Shown here: positions 10,521 through 18,659 of the stretch, one piece after another
Layout of the letters: every line of letters starts with the position of its first letter
Numbering within the stretch: position 1 is the stretch's first letter
NCBI GenBank assembly: GCA_035358715.1
Contig: DAOPPX010000001.1
Span: 248,001-312,000 of the forward strand
Source of the DNA: UBA8199 sp035358715
GTDB lineage: Bacteria > Verrucomicrobiota > Verrucomicrobiia > Limisphaerales > UBA8199
DNA: 64,000 bases
Direction: 5' to 3'
Notes under the pieces: generated by a model
The model's input: only the letters and a program-made list of their open reading frames with translations
What the model was told of the DNA's origin: nothing
The model's database searches: none
Translations under genes and position numbers: made by a program

Positions 10521-13397
10521 TCAGGCGACGGAGCCAACGGCAAACAACTCCGGTGTCAGAACCGATCCGCGTTCCTCCACTTGAGGCGCTCCTTCGCTAA
10601 AATCCCGCGCCGTCGGTCCATCTTCGAAACTGGGAATGCCTCCGCACGCCTGTCGGAGCAGCTTCAAAGCCGGGTTGTCCTTCAAGAGCATGTCGACGAA
10701 CGCGGCCTTGCCTCGTTCGTTCAGACTGTCCCACAGCGTCGCGTTGAGGCGTTCGTTCGGGCTCTTGAGCAGGTAAGGGGCCTGAAGCATGAACAGCTTG
10801 CCTATTTCCGGTGTTTCCACCGGGTTCGGATTCTGGCGCAGCAGACTCTGCAGTTCATGGATTTGCTCGGCTTGGCTCAGCTTGCGGTTGATTTCCCGTT
10901 CCTGTTCGGGGCTGGGATACTTCACCTTGCGCGCGCGTTCCGGGACGTGCGTGGCCTTTTCGAGAAGCTCGATGAGCGGCTGATAATCGATTTCACCGCC
11001 TTTCCGGCAGTGGGCCAGGGCGAAATCGTCGGCGCCCTTGATGTTCTTTCCGAAAGGCAGGTTCGGGACGAACACCTTGGCCCCGGCGCGTTGCAGGGCT
11101 GCCGCCGTTTCGACCAGGGCATGCATGACCCCGGCTTTGAAGCCCTTGTCGTTGTCGAAGAAGATGTGGCAGTTGCGTTTGTTTCCGCTCGCATCCTGCA
11201 TCTTGAACTGCTCCAACTCCGGCACCAGCTTGCCACGGATGAGGCCCATCCAGACTCCAGGCAAGGCAATGACGTGATAAGGCAATTCCCGTTCGAGGCA
11301 CATCTGGGCCAGCATGGCCGCCTTCTTCTCTCCCTCGATGATGATGAGCCCCCATTTCGGGTTCTCCAGGCGGTCGAGCATGTTGGGGTCCTTGGCGGGC
11401 TCGCGCATGCCCGAGAGCGCTTGGCTCGCGTCCCAGCAGGGGTTCTTCTTCTCCCCGGTCGGGGTGCGGTATTTTACCCGCACCATTTCCGCCGGCTTCA
11501 CCCGGCAATAGGCGTCGCTGTAGCGCAGCACAAAACAAGGCCGCATGGCCTCGATCAGGTTTTCGGTCGTCGGTTCTTCGGAGGACCCGCGCAAGATGTC
11601 GAGCGTTTCGGAGGCGGAAAATGAAGTGTAAAACTGCATGCGGGCGATGCTGATAGGCCGCAGGCAAGACGCGCAGAGTTCGTTGTAGCTCAGTTCGGAG
11701 ATGCGCACGCCTTTTACCCGGGCCGCGCAGTCGTTGATGCGGGGCGGTTCACCCAAATCCAGCAATCGCCGGGCAACCTCCTGGGCGGCCTTGGGACTGG
11801 CGCCTTTTCGCAGGCAAAGGATGGCCCGGCCTTCGGGCAGTTCGAGGTGGTAATCGGCGAACTCTTTCCGGGTCACCGGGTCAGTGTATTCACGCAGCAG
11901 CTTCCAATCAGCCGGCACCGCTTCATTGCTGCGGTCGTCCCGCGCAATCAAGGCAACCGCCAGCGGCCGGTAGTAGCTCTCCATTCGCGCCCGCTCCTTG
12001 GGGCCGACGCAGTTCTGGTGCTCGGCGAGGAGCCGTTCCTTGAAGAAACCCCGATTGCGCACGCTGAGATAATCACTCTGCATCAGCGCATCGTGGTAGG
12101 CGGCCAGATCCTGGATAATGTGCGGTATGGCGTGCTGCGCCTGCGGCATTGCGCCATTCTGCGCCCCCACACTCTCGGGTTTCCACGTGCGCGCCACGTG
12201 CGCGATCTCCTGTGCGGCTGCCGCACGCAGCCCAATCTCCACAAGGCTTTTATCAATCCGGTGCGTTTTGAAAGCCTCTTGAACACTGGGCCGCTCGAGG
12301 AACTCCTGCAGGCCAGGGTTGGAATCCAGGAACTGGCCGAAGACCTGAGCATGCTCGGGAGCGATATCTTCTCGGAAGCCAAGCAGCCGGTAATAGCCCG
12401 GATTGCGTTCGAGGCGTTCGAGAGTGGTGTTGTCCAGATAACCGTTCGCTTGCCGGCCGTCCAACGGTTTGACGATTTGGTAATAGGCGCGGGCCAGCAA
12501 CTGACTGTCGATCTTTTGCGCGCCGGCTGTTTCCGTGGTCCAGGGGCAAACCTTTTCCTGAAGATTGCGCAGCAGGTTGCTCTCAAGCATGGCGCCAAAC
12601 TGTGTCATCTGCTGAGGGGAGGCTTGCCCGTAACCGGCCGCTTTGTCGGCACTGCCCAGCCGGATGTAGATGCGCGCGCCGAAATCGGCCTGCATTTCCG
12701 GGGGGACCTTCAAACCCACGACGGTGGTGTTGCCTTCATAGTATTCTGAGAGGCCCAGCACGTGCTGGTAGAGCTTGCGCGCGGCAATCAGATGGGCGGT
12801 CAAAGAAAGCCGGCGGATTTCCTCGGGGACTGGCGCCATGGTTCCGGCGTTCCTCCGGCTCCGATCTTGATAGGCTTGCACGGCTTTGCGGGCCGCTTGC
12901 TCGGCCAAGCCATAAGCCTGGGGACATTGCCTCTTCCATTCCTCCAGCGCCTGCTCCTCAGAGGCAAGGTAAGGTGTGAACTTGCGAATGTGATCGACGG
13001 TCTCCGCGTAAAGCCATTCGATTCTGTCGCGCCGAAGGATTTCCGGTTGGCTCAGCGCCTCGCGAATCGAGGGCGGCAGGTGTTCGAGCAGATGCCGGGC
13101 AACGTCCGCGCGCACCGGACTGGCCTGCAAGCGGGGCAAACCGTCTTCCCAATCGTAGCCAAATTGTTCCTCTTCCTCCTGCGTCCGGCCTTCTAGGGCA
13201 TTCAGTATGGCCCTCTGTGCCAGGGGCCGGAGTTGCTGCATGGCGGCTGCCTGGGCTGCCTCAGGGAGAAGGGAGAATTCCGGCTTCCAACCCCCCAGCA
13301 GTTCGTAAAGCTGCCGTTTGGCTTCTTCTTCCAGCCGATAGAACCCCTTGGACCGACGGAATGACTTGCTGGTCTCGGTTGGCATGGCAACTCGCAT
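10521..13397 (-). CDS. Large TOPRIM-domain protein (DUF3854-like)
   Basis: 958 aa. The C-terminal third carries a TOPRIM-like fold: the acidic motif IIIEGEKKA at about residues 688-696, the HIFFDNDKG motif (D.D) near 746, and KGADDF near 789. This is the arrangement of DUF3854-type domains in plasmid and phage primase-like proteins. The first 600 residues are mostly charged helix and match nothing I recognise; a CASCLRP segment lies near 580. I see no zinc-binding primase N-terminus and no Walker A motif, so priming activity is inference. It is the first of several replication-type genes in the window. Met5 is an alternative start; the ATG at 13397 was chosen because a TATAAT hexamer ends 8 nt upstream of it. 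Confidence 0.75.
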   Translation of the reverse strand: MRVAMPTETSKSFRRSKGFYRLEEEAKRQLYELLGGWKPEFSLLPEAAQAAAMQQLRPLAQRAILNALEGRTQEEEEQFGYDWEDGLPRLQASPVRADVARHLLEHLPPSIREALSQPEILRRDRIEWLYAETVDHIRKFTPYLASEEQALEEWKRQCPQAYGLAEQAARKAVQAYQDRSRRNAGTMAPVPEEIRRLSLTAHLIAARKLYQHVLGLSEYYEGNTTVVGLKVPPEMQADFGARIYIRLGSADKAAGYGQASPQQMTQFGAMLESNLLRNLQEKVCPWTTETAGAQKIDSQLLARAYYQIVKPLDGRQANGYLDNTTLERLERNPGYYRLLGFREDIAPEHAQVFGQFLDSNPGLQEFLERPSVQEAFKTHRIDKSLVEIGLRAAAAQEIAHVARTWKPESVGAQNGAMPQAQHAIPHIIQDLAAYHDALMQSDYLSVRNRGFFKERLLAEHQNCVGPKERARMESYYRPLAVALIARDDRSNEAVPADWKLLREYTDPVTRKEFADYHLELPEGRAILCLRKGASPKAAQEVARRLLDLGEPPRINDCAARVKGVRISELSYNELCASCLRPISIARMQFYTSFSASETLDILRGSSEEPTTENLIEAMRPCFVLRYSDAYCRVKPAEMVRVKYRTPTGEKKNPCWDASQALSGMREPAKDPNMLDRLENPKWGLIIIEGEKKAAMLAQMCLERELPYHVIALPGVWMGLIRGKLVPELEQFKMQDASGNKRNCHIFFDNDKGFKAGVMHALVETAAALQRAGAKVFVPNLPFGKNIKGADDFALAHCRKGGEIDYQPLIELLEKATHVPERARKVKYPSPEQEREINRKLSQAEQIHELQSLLRQNPNPVETPEIGKLFMLQAPYLLKSPNERLNATLWDSLNERGKAAFVDMLLKDNPALKLLRQACGGIPSFEDGPTARDFSEGAPQVEERGSVLTPELFAVGSVA

Positions 13398-13736
13398 TTT
13401 CTTCCATTATATGGCGGCGGCGTTGTGGAGAGAGCGCGCCTGGTTGCGCCTGAGATGTCTCCAGCGCAACCGAAGCCATTCAGACCGCCGAGGTCTTGAG
13501 TTCTGGGGAGGGTGAAGTCGATCCGATGTCGTCCCACTTTTTTTACTGCAAGAAAGGGCATTTTCGCGCACAATTGCCGCGCGTTCCATCATGGGCGGCG
13601 AAAATGCACAGTTTCCAATGCGTCGCCAGGTGTGCCCCGCGGGTCGCCTCGGCACCATAGCCACGCTCGATTTCGGGCGCCCTCCAACGCACCCTCATGC
13701 GGCCCGTCACCCCGGCCCGCGAGACAGCCGTGACCT
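13398..13736. other. Divergent intergenic region between TOPRIM gene and kinase operon
   Basis: This 339-base region holds the minus-strand TATAAT promoter at 13406-13411. The plus-strand promoter of the kinase operon must also lie here, but I could not assign a TAnAAT hexamer to it. A T-run (TTTTTTTACTG near 13540) is the only AT-rich block. No gene, repeat or convincing RNA structure is visible. Confidence 0.5.
13406..13411 (-). promoter_or_regulatory. -10 element TATAAT before the TOPRIM gene
   Basis: The minus strand reads TATAAT-GGAAGAAA-ATG, with 8 nt between hexamer and start codon. A start site about 7 nt downstream of the hexamer would make the transcript essentially leaderless. Confidence 0.6.
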
Positions 13737-14834
13737 ATGCCCCTCCTTGACCAAGGCCAGGTGATCCGAGATACCTACGAAGTCGAGCGTTTCCTCGGCC
13801 AAGGTGCCTTCGCTGAGGTGTACCGGGTTAAGCACCGCTTCCTTGGCCGACAGGCCATGAAGGTTTTCAAACGCGCCGGGATAAGCCTCGATGAAATACA
13901 CGAAATGCTCGGCGAAGCCATCCTGCTGTCCCGCATCGGCCACCCGAACATCGTGCGTGTTTTCGACGCCAACGTCTTCGAAAGCCCCAGCGGAAACTGT
14001 GGCTATTTCACCATGGAAAATGTTCCCGGCGGCAGCCTGGACAAATTCTGGCGCTCCTTCGGTCCTTCGCTCATCCCCGTTGAGACCACCGTTGACCTCA
14101 TTAAGCAAGTCTGCCGGGGCCTCTCACAGGCCCATCAGGAAAAGCCCCCGATCATCCACAGAGACATCAAGCCGCAGAATATACTCGTCGGCTACGAGCC
14201 GGACGGGCTCCGCGCCCGCGTTAGCGATTTCGGACTAGCCAAGAAAGTAAACCCCCTTACCCTATTGGCCACAGCCGCGGGCACCCTCCAGTTCAAACCA
14301 CCCGAGGCGTTCGCTCAGCGCAAAGCCGACTCGCCGGCGGCGGACGTGTGGGCAATAGGCACCACGCTGTACCTCCTCCTCACCGACCGCCTCCCCGTGG
14401 AAATGCCCGAAGGAACCACTTGGACCGCTAGAAACCTGTTCGACAAGCCCATTACGCCGCCGACGCAGGTGAACCCAGACATCAGCAAAGACCTCGAAAA
14501 GGTCGTCATGCGGTCACTGGAAAAGTCTCCGGAGAAGCGGTATCCCAGCGCCCGCGAACTCCTCCACGAACTCGACGCGGCGCCACTCCACGATCCGGGT
14601 CCCACGCCACGCAAGTCACTGTCCAGCGAGGCCAGCAAAACCGTTTTCGGAAACGCCTCCCCAATGGACGGCAGTCAAGCCCGCACCCTCGTCGAAAAAG
14701 CGCTCGAAGCGCGCCGTGGCGGTCGCCTCGGTGAGGCGGCCGACCTCATGGAGGAGGCATTCAATAAAGCACCGGACCTCCGAGAAAAGTACGTACACCA
14801 GGTCAAACTCTGGCGCTGCGGGATTAGTATGTAG
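13737..14834 (+). CDS. Serine/threonine protein kinase (Hanks type)
   Basis: 365 aa. An N-terminal kinase domain (about 12-285) has the glycine loop LGQGAFAEVY (19-28), the ATP-binding lysine in AMKVFK, a helix-C glutamate in GEAILL, the catalytic loop IIHRDIKPQN, the metal-binding DFG in VSDFGLAKK, and a PPEAF segment in the APE position. All key residues are present, so it should be an active RD kinase. The last 50 residues look like a TPR-type helical pair. No membrane segment or extracellular sensor is present, unlike PknB. It is the first gene of a six-gene plus-strand operon, 18 nt before the next gene, so its substrates may be the chaperone proteins behind it. No Shine-Dalgarno sequence precedes the ATG. 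Confidence 0.9.
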   Translation: MPLLDQGQVIRDTYEVERFLGQGAFAEVYRVKHRFLGRQAMKVFKRAGISLDEIHEMLGEAILLSRIGHPNIVRVFDANVFESPSGNCGYFTMENVPGGSLDKFWRSFGPSLIPVETTVDLIKQVCRGLSQAHQEKPPIIHRDIKPQNILVGYEPDGLRARVSDFGLAKKVNPLTLLATAAGTLQFKPPEAFAQRKADSPAADVWAIGTTLYLLLTDRLPVEMPEGTTWTARNLFDKPITPPTQVNPDISKDLEKVVMRSLEKSPEKRYPSARELLHELDAAPLHDPGPTPRKSLSSEASKTVFGNASPMDGSQARTLVEKALEARRGGRLGEAADLMEEAFNKAPDLREKYVHQVKLWRCGISM

Positions 14835-14852
14835 CCCGCCAACACTACGCCT

Positions 14853-17800
14853 ATGGGTTCCTCCGGCATACTCGAAGTCTGGTGCCCGCAGTGCGGCGGA
14901 CCCATCCACGAACACACCGGCGAATGGCGCTGTGCCAAATGCGACTTCAAGCTCCCCGCTTTTCGCAACGGCCAGCGACGCGACGCGGAGGACATCGAAC
15001 GGGAGGTCCGCAATATCGCGGCCGAAATCGCAGGCACCAACCGCACCGTCCGCAACCAGCCAGGAAAAACATCCCTCGGCCGATGCCCCCGCTGCGGTTC
15101 CGCTGTGGTCGAGATGCCAGACCGATACGCCTGCGAAAAGTCAATCGCGGATGTCGGCGCCTGCAAATTCAGGATGAACAAGACCATCCTCTCACAACCC
15201 CTCGACAGGACCCAGGTCCAACGGCTCCTAACCTCAGGGAGAACTGATCTCCTCACCGGCTTTGTCTCGAAATCGGGCCGGCAATTTCCCGCCTTCCTGG
15301 TCGTTGACGAAACAGGCAAAGTGACCTTCGAGTTCCCGGAGCAAGCGGCCCCGGCTGCAAACCAAGAGCCAGCTTCAGAACCCCCACCCCAACGCAGACC
15401 CACAGACCCCTGCAAACCGCTTCTCTCTGCAGCAACCCCAGCCATCTTCCGGCGAAACGCATTCCGGATCACCGGCCTCCCAGTTGAAGCGTCAACGCGC
15501 CAGGTCGCCAAACACGCCGCCAACCTCGGGCAGATGGCCGAACTTGGCTTGGAAGCGAGCCACCAAGCCGGCCTCTTCGCCATGAAGCCCCCACCAACAC
15601 TGGACGAGGTGCGAGAGGCGGTGCAAAGACTAAAAGACCCGGAGAGCCGACTCATCGACGAGCTTTTCTGGTTCTGGCCCTGCCAAACTGGCTCAGCGCT
15701 GCCAGACCCCGGCCTGGAAGCGCTTGCATCCAACAACGGCACTACCGCCCTAAGAGCATGGCAGACTGCGGCTGCCAACCCAGCCACCGCCCCCGCGGCA
15801 GCACACAACACCGCCCTCTTCTGGCACCTCAACGCCATAGACGCCGAAACGCAGGTAGCATCCAAAGGCGGTGGGCAGGGCCAGCAGGAGGTCGAGACCC
15901 CATGGCGCACCTGTCTCGCCGCATGGGGTCGGCTCGCTGACGATGACGGGCTTTGGGAGAGACTCGCCACCCACGCCAAACGGATAGACGACCCCCGCCT
16001 CAAGCCCTCATTCCTCCGCAGTATGCGAGCCACGCTCCCGCTCGCGCTCGCCAAGATCAATGCGGAACTCGCACTTTCCCATGCCGAATCCGGCCGGAAG
16101 GCGCTGGCCACGATGCACGTCCACCTCGTCCGAGAGGCAGACCAAGGCGGGCCGCTGCTGGAAGAAGCAGGCGAAATAGTCCTCACCCCGCTGGTTGGCC
16201 GCCTTCGCGAAAGCATCAAACGCACGAAAGAAACCACACAGGACGATCCGGTCAAAGGCGCTGACGCCGTCAGACACCTCTTGGAACACGCAAAGCAACT
16301 CCCCGATATTTTCGACCTCTTCTACGGCGAGCAAGAGCACTCGGCCAAGGAGATTCTCGACGAAGCGGCGACGACCTGCATCGACTCCCTTGTCTCATAC
16401 CAGAAAAAGACCGAGGACAACCGCGCATTCGTGGATCTCCTACAGGCGGCCCTTCCCCTCGCAGATGCAGTCGAGGTTCGCCAACGCATCGAGAAGAACA
16501 TCGAGATCGGGAAGAACAATCTGGCATACGAGCAAATCCAGCCGCTGTACGAAACCCTGAAGAAAGTCGTTGAAGACCCACCGCCAATCCTCAGCACCGG
16601 GTTAGGCTTCATTTCCGACACCAAAGCAAAATTCAACCGTGTCCGCACCGAAATCCTCCCAGCTTTGGAAGAACTGAAGAAGAAATTTGGGGTAACGTCA
16701 GACGTCACAAAGCGCTTTTCAGACGACGTAGCCATCGCCATGCGCGGCCTCGCTGTTCAGTCCTGCGAGCGCTATAACGATTTCAGAACAGCCTCCGACA
16801 TCCTGAAGTTATGCCTGAAACTCTGCTACGATCCCGAGCTGAAAAGGCGGCTCAAGGAAGACATGTCCGCCGTCAACGACCTTCTTGGCGAGGGAACCTG
16901 CTACTACTGCGACAAGAACCCGGGGGTCGGATCGGCGAAACTCCAAATTCCCATGTACCGCGTCACGTCGTACGACTCCGACGGCACGCGCTACCAAACA
17001 ATAAAAGTCAAAGTCCCACGCTGCAGAGAATGCCGTAAAGCCCACCGATCCCCTTGGGCGAAGACCTGGCGAGGGGCAGTGCCGGCCGGCACCATTGCCA
17101 CAATCCTGCTGCCGGTGCTTTTTGGCACTTGGGGTGGCTCCAGGCTCCAGGACACCATCGTAAACGGCACCATAGGCGCCGTCATTGGCGGCGTCATTGC
17201 CTTTTTTGTAGCTGAGCAACTCACGGCCAGGACGTCCCAGGTGAAACCGAAATACGCCGCCCTGGGGCCGGACTTCGGCCACCTCACCGCCCTCCGACGC
17301 CTCGGCAGCCGCCCGCGCCCTAAACCGATCGAATCCCACCACAAGATAAGAGAACTGCGCTCTCAAGGCTGGTCGTTCGGCGCGACCCCAAGGAGTAGTG
17401 ACGTATGGCTTGAGGCCGTCGCAATCCGCCAAATGCTCTCCGACTGCACCGGTGCTCTTGCTAGGCTCATCCTCCTGATCCCGCTCCGCCCGCCCTGGTC
17501 ACCTAATGCCACATGGATCGGCATCACAGCAGCACTCTTCGTCATCGCGGCCATTTACACCCCACCCTCCGCCACTACGCCCCCTGCCACCCCGCCCGCA
17601 GCACCGGTGAAGTTTATCCCCGACCAGCCCGCAGCACCCCGCACCACAACTACCACTCCCGCCACCCGCCCAAGTCCACCGCCCACATCCCCAGATCGCA
17701 CCTACAGAGTCCCCAGCACGGTAAGCTACGAACTCGACAACGCGAAACAGCAAATCACACTGGAGAAGGCGAAAGCCGAAGCCCTTGACACCAAACTTAC

Positions 17801-18113
17801 CGCGGCAAAGCAAGCTTTGGAGGCACAAAGATCGCAGGCCGAAGAACTCGGAACCCGCGTCGAAGCCCTCGGTGCGCAGATTGACCGGGACCGCATCTAC
17901 CTTGACCGCTCTAGCCAGTCCGAAATCGATGATTTCAACGCGAAGGTTGGCCGCTACAACACCCTTCTTCGCACATTCCGCGCCGAGAACGCTACGGCTA
18001 ACGAAATGGTTGACTCCTACAACACGCTGCTCGAAGCGGCCAAGGCACAGGACCGCGTCGTGAACCAACTCATCGACAGTTACAACGCCAAGCTCCGCTC
18101 CTACGGGAGATAG
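14853..18113 (+). CDS. Membrane protein with zinc ribbons, topoisomerase-like C4 domain, J-like domain and coiled coil
   Basis: 1,086 aa. Residues 8-32 form a zinc ribbon (CPQCGG..CAKC). Residues 70-165 hold a second cysteine cluster (CPRCGS..CEK..C) followed by GFVSKSGRQFPAFL, like the C-terminal zinc/'GF.SK.G' units of some topoisomerases. Residues about 205-275 (FRITGLPVEAS ... RLIDELFWFWP) resemble the J-like segment of proteins encoded beside unusual Hsp70s, but no HPD triad is visible. A long helical region follows. A further C..C pair set (CYYCDKN..CRECRK, about 685-730) precedes two hydrophobic segments (about 745-800) and a third near 885-905. A Pro/Thr-rich linker and a C-terminal coiled coil (about 950-1085) end the protein. 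I infer the membrane-bound J-type partner of the downstream Hsp70. Confidence 0.75.
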   Translation: MGSSGILEVWCPQCGGPIHEHTGEWRCAKCDFKLPAFRNGQRRDAEDIEREVRNIAAEIAGTNRTVRNQPGKTSLGRCPRCGSAVVEMPDRYACEKSIADVGACKFRMNKTILSQPLDRTQVQRLLTSGRTDLLTGFVSKSGRQFPAFLVVDETGKVTFEFPEQAAPAANQEPASEPPPQRRPTDPCKPLLSAATPAIFRRNAFRITGLPVEASTRQVAKHAANLGQMAELGLEASHQAGLFAMKPPPTLDEVREAVQRLKDPESRLIDELFWFWPCQTGSALPDPGLEALASNNGTTALRAWQTAAANPATAPAAAHNTALFWHLNAIDAETQVASKGGGQGQQEVETPWRTCLAAWGRLADDDGLWERLATHAKRIDDPRLKPSFLRSMRATLPLALAKINAELALSHAESGRKALATMHVHLVREADQGGPLLEEAGEIVLTPLVGRLRESIKRTKETTQDDPVKGADAVRHLLEHAKQLPDIFDLFYGEQEHSAKEILDEAATTCIDSLVSYQKKTEDNRAFVDLLQAALPLADAVEVRQRIEKNIEIGKNNLAYEQIQPLYETLKKVVEDPPPILSTGLGFISDTKAKFNRVRTEILPALEELKKKFGVTSDVTKRFSDDVAIAMRGLAVQSCERYNDFRTASDILKLCLKLCYDPELKRRLKEDMSAVNDLLGEGTCYYCDKNPGVGSAKLQIPMYRVTSYDSDGTRYQTIKVKVPRCRECRKAHRSPWAKTWRGAVPAGTIATILLPVLFGTWGGSRLQDTIVNGTIGAVIGGVIAFFVAEQLTARTSQVKPKYAALGPDFGHLTALRRLGSRPRPKPIESHHKIRELRSQGWSFGATPRSSDVWLEAVAIRQMLSDCTGALARLILLIPLRPPWSPNATWIGITAALFVIAAIYTPPSATTPPATPPAAPVKFIPDQPAAPRTTTTTPATRPSPPPTSPDRTYRVPSTVSYELDNAKQQITLEKAKAEALDTKLTAAKQALEAQRSQAEELGTRVEALGAQIDRDRIYLDRSSQSEIDDFNAKVGRYNTLLRTFRAENATANEMVDSYNTLLEAAKAQDRVVNQLIDSYNAKLRSYGR

Positions 18114-18134
18114 CCCACCCGCAACGCAAATAAT

Positions 18135-18638
18135 ATGAGCACCAAAAACCGACCACAGCAACCCAAGCCCGCCAGCCAGGTCTTCGCCCTCCCGCCCGCT
18201 GTCTTCCCCGACAAAGAACAACTCCTTGAAAAGCTTCTAAAGAACCAGGAAGCGGTGCTGTCCGCTCTTCAACAACGCGGAGGCGAGGTTCGCTACGCCG
18301 TGCCCGAAAACGTCATCAGGGCCATGGCCGCGATTGCAACCAACGCCTGGAAGACAAAAATGAAAATGGTGGACGGGTCCTCAGGCGAGGTCCGCGACGA
18401 AATGAAGCGCGTTTACCGCCACGTTGAAGGCATCTTCCAAGCCTTCCAGGAAATCGGACTCGAAATCAAGGACCATACAGGCGATCCATTCGACTACGGG
18501 CTCCCCCTGCACGTTGTTACTGCACAGCCAACCCCCGGACTTGCCAAAGAACGCGTCCTCGAAACTATTAAGCCGACAATCTACTGGCAGAGCCAAATGA
18601 TCCAGCGCGGCGAGGTGGTCATAGCCACACCAGCCTGA
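18135..18638 (+). CDS. GrpE-like nucleotide exchange factor (divergent)
   Basis: 167 aa. The N-terminal half is helical (FPDKEQLLEKLLKNQEAVL). The C-terminal half has the order of features of the GrpE beta-wing: IGLEIKDHTGDPFDYG resembles GrpE's 'G.EPI...GEPFDP', and ETIKPTIYW..QMIQRGEVVIATP resembles 'GY...GRVLRPA.V.VA'. The placement directly before an Hsp70 gene (21 nt gap) supports the call. Identity to canonical GrpE is low, so the role, promoting ADP release from the neighbouring Hsp70, is inferred. There is no Shine-Dalgarno sequence; the upstream spacer is A/C-rich. Confidence 0.6.
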   Translation: MSTKNRPQQPKPASQVFALPPAVFPDKEQLLEKLLKNQEAVLSALQQRGGEVRYAVPENVIRAMAAIATNAWKTKMKMVDGSSGEVRDEMKRVYRHVEGIFQAFQEIGLEIKDHTGDPFDYGLPLHVVTAQPTPGLAKERVLETIKPTIYWQSQMIQRGEVVIATPA

Positions 18639-18659
18639 CCCACGCAACGCCACCACCTT

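Noticed and set aside
14675..16255. 526-codon minus-strand frame
   Set aside because: Antisense of the zinc-ribbon/J-like gene; Ser/Arg-rich with no recognisable motif.
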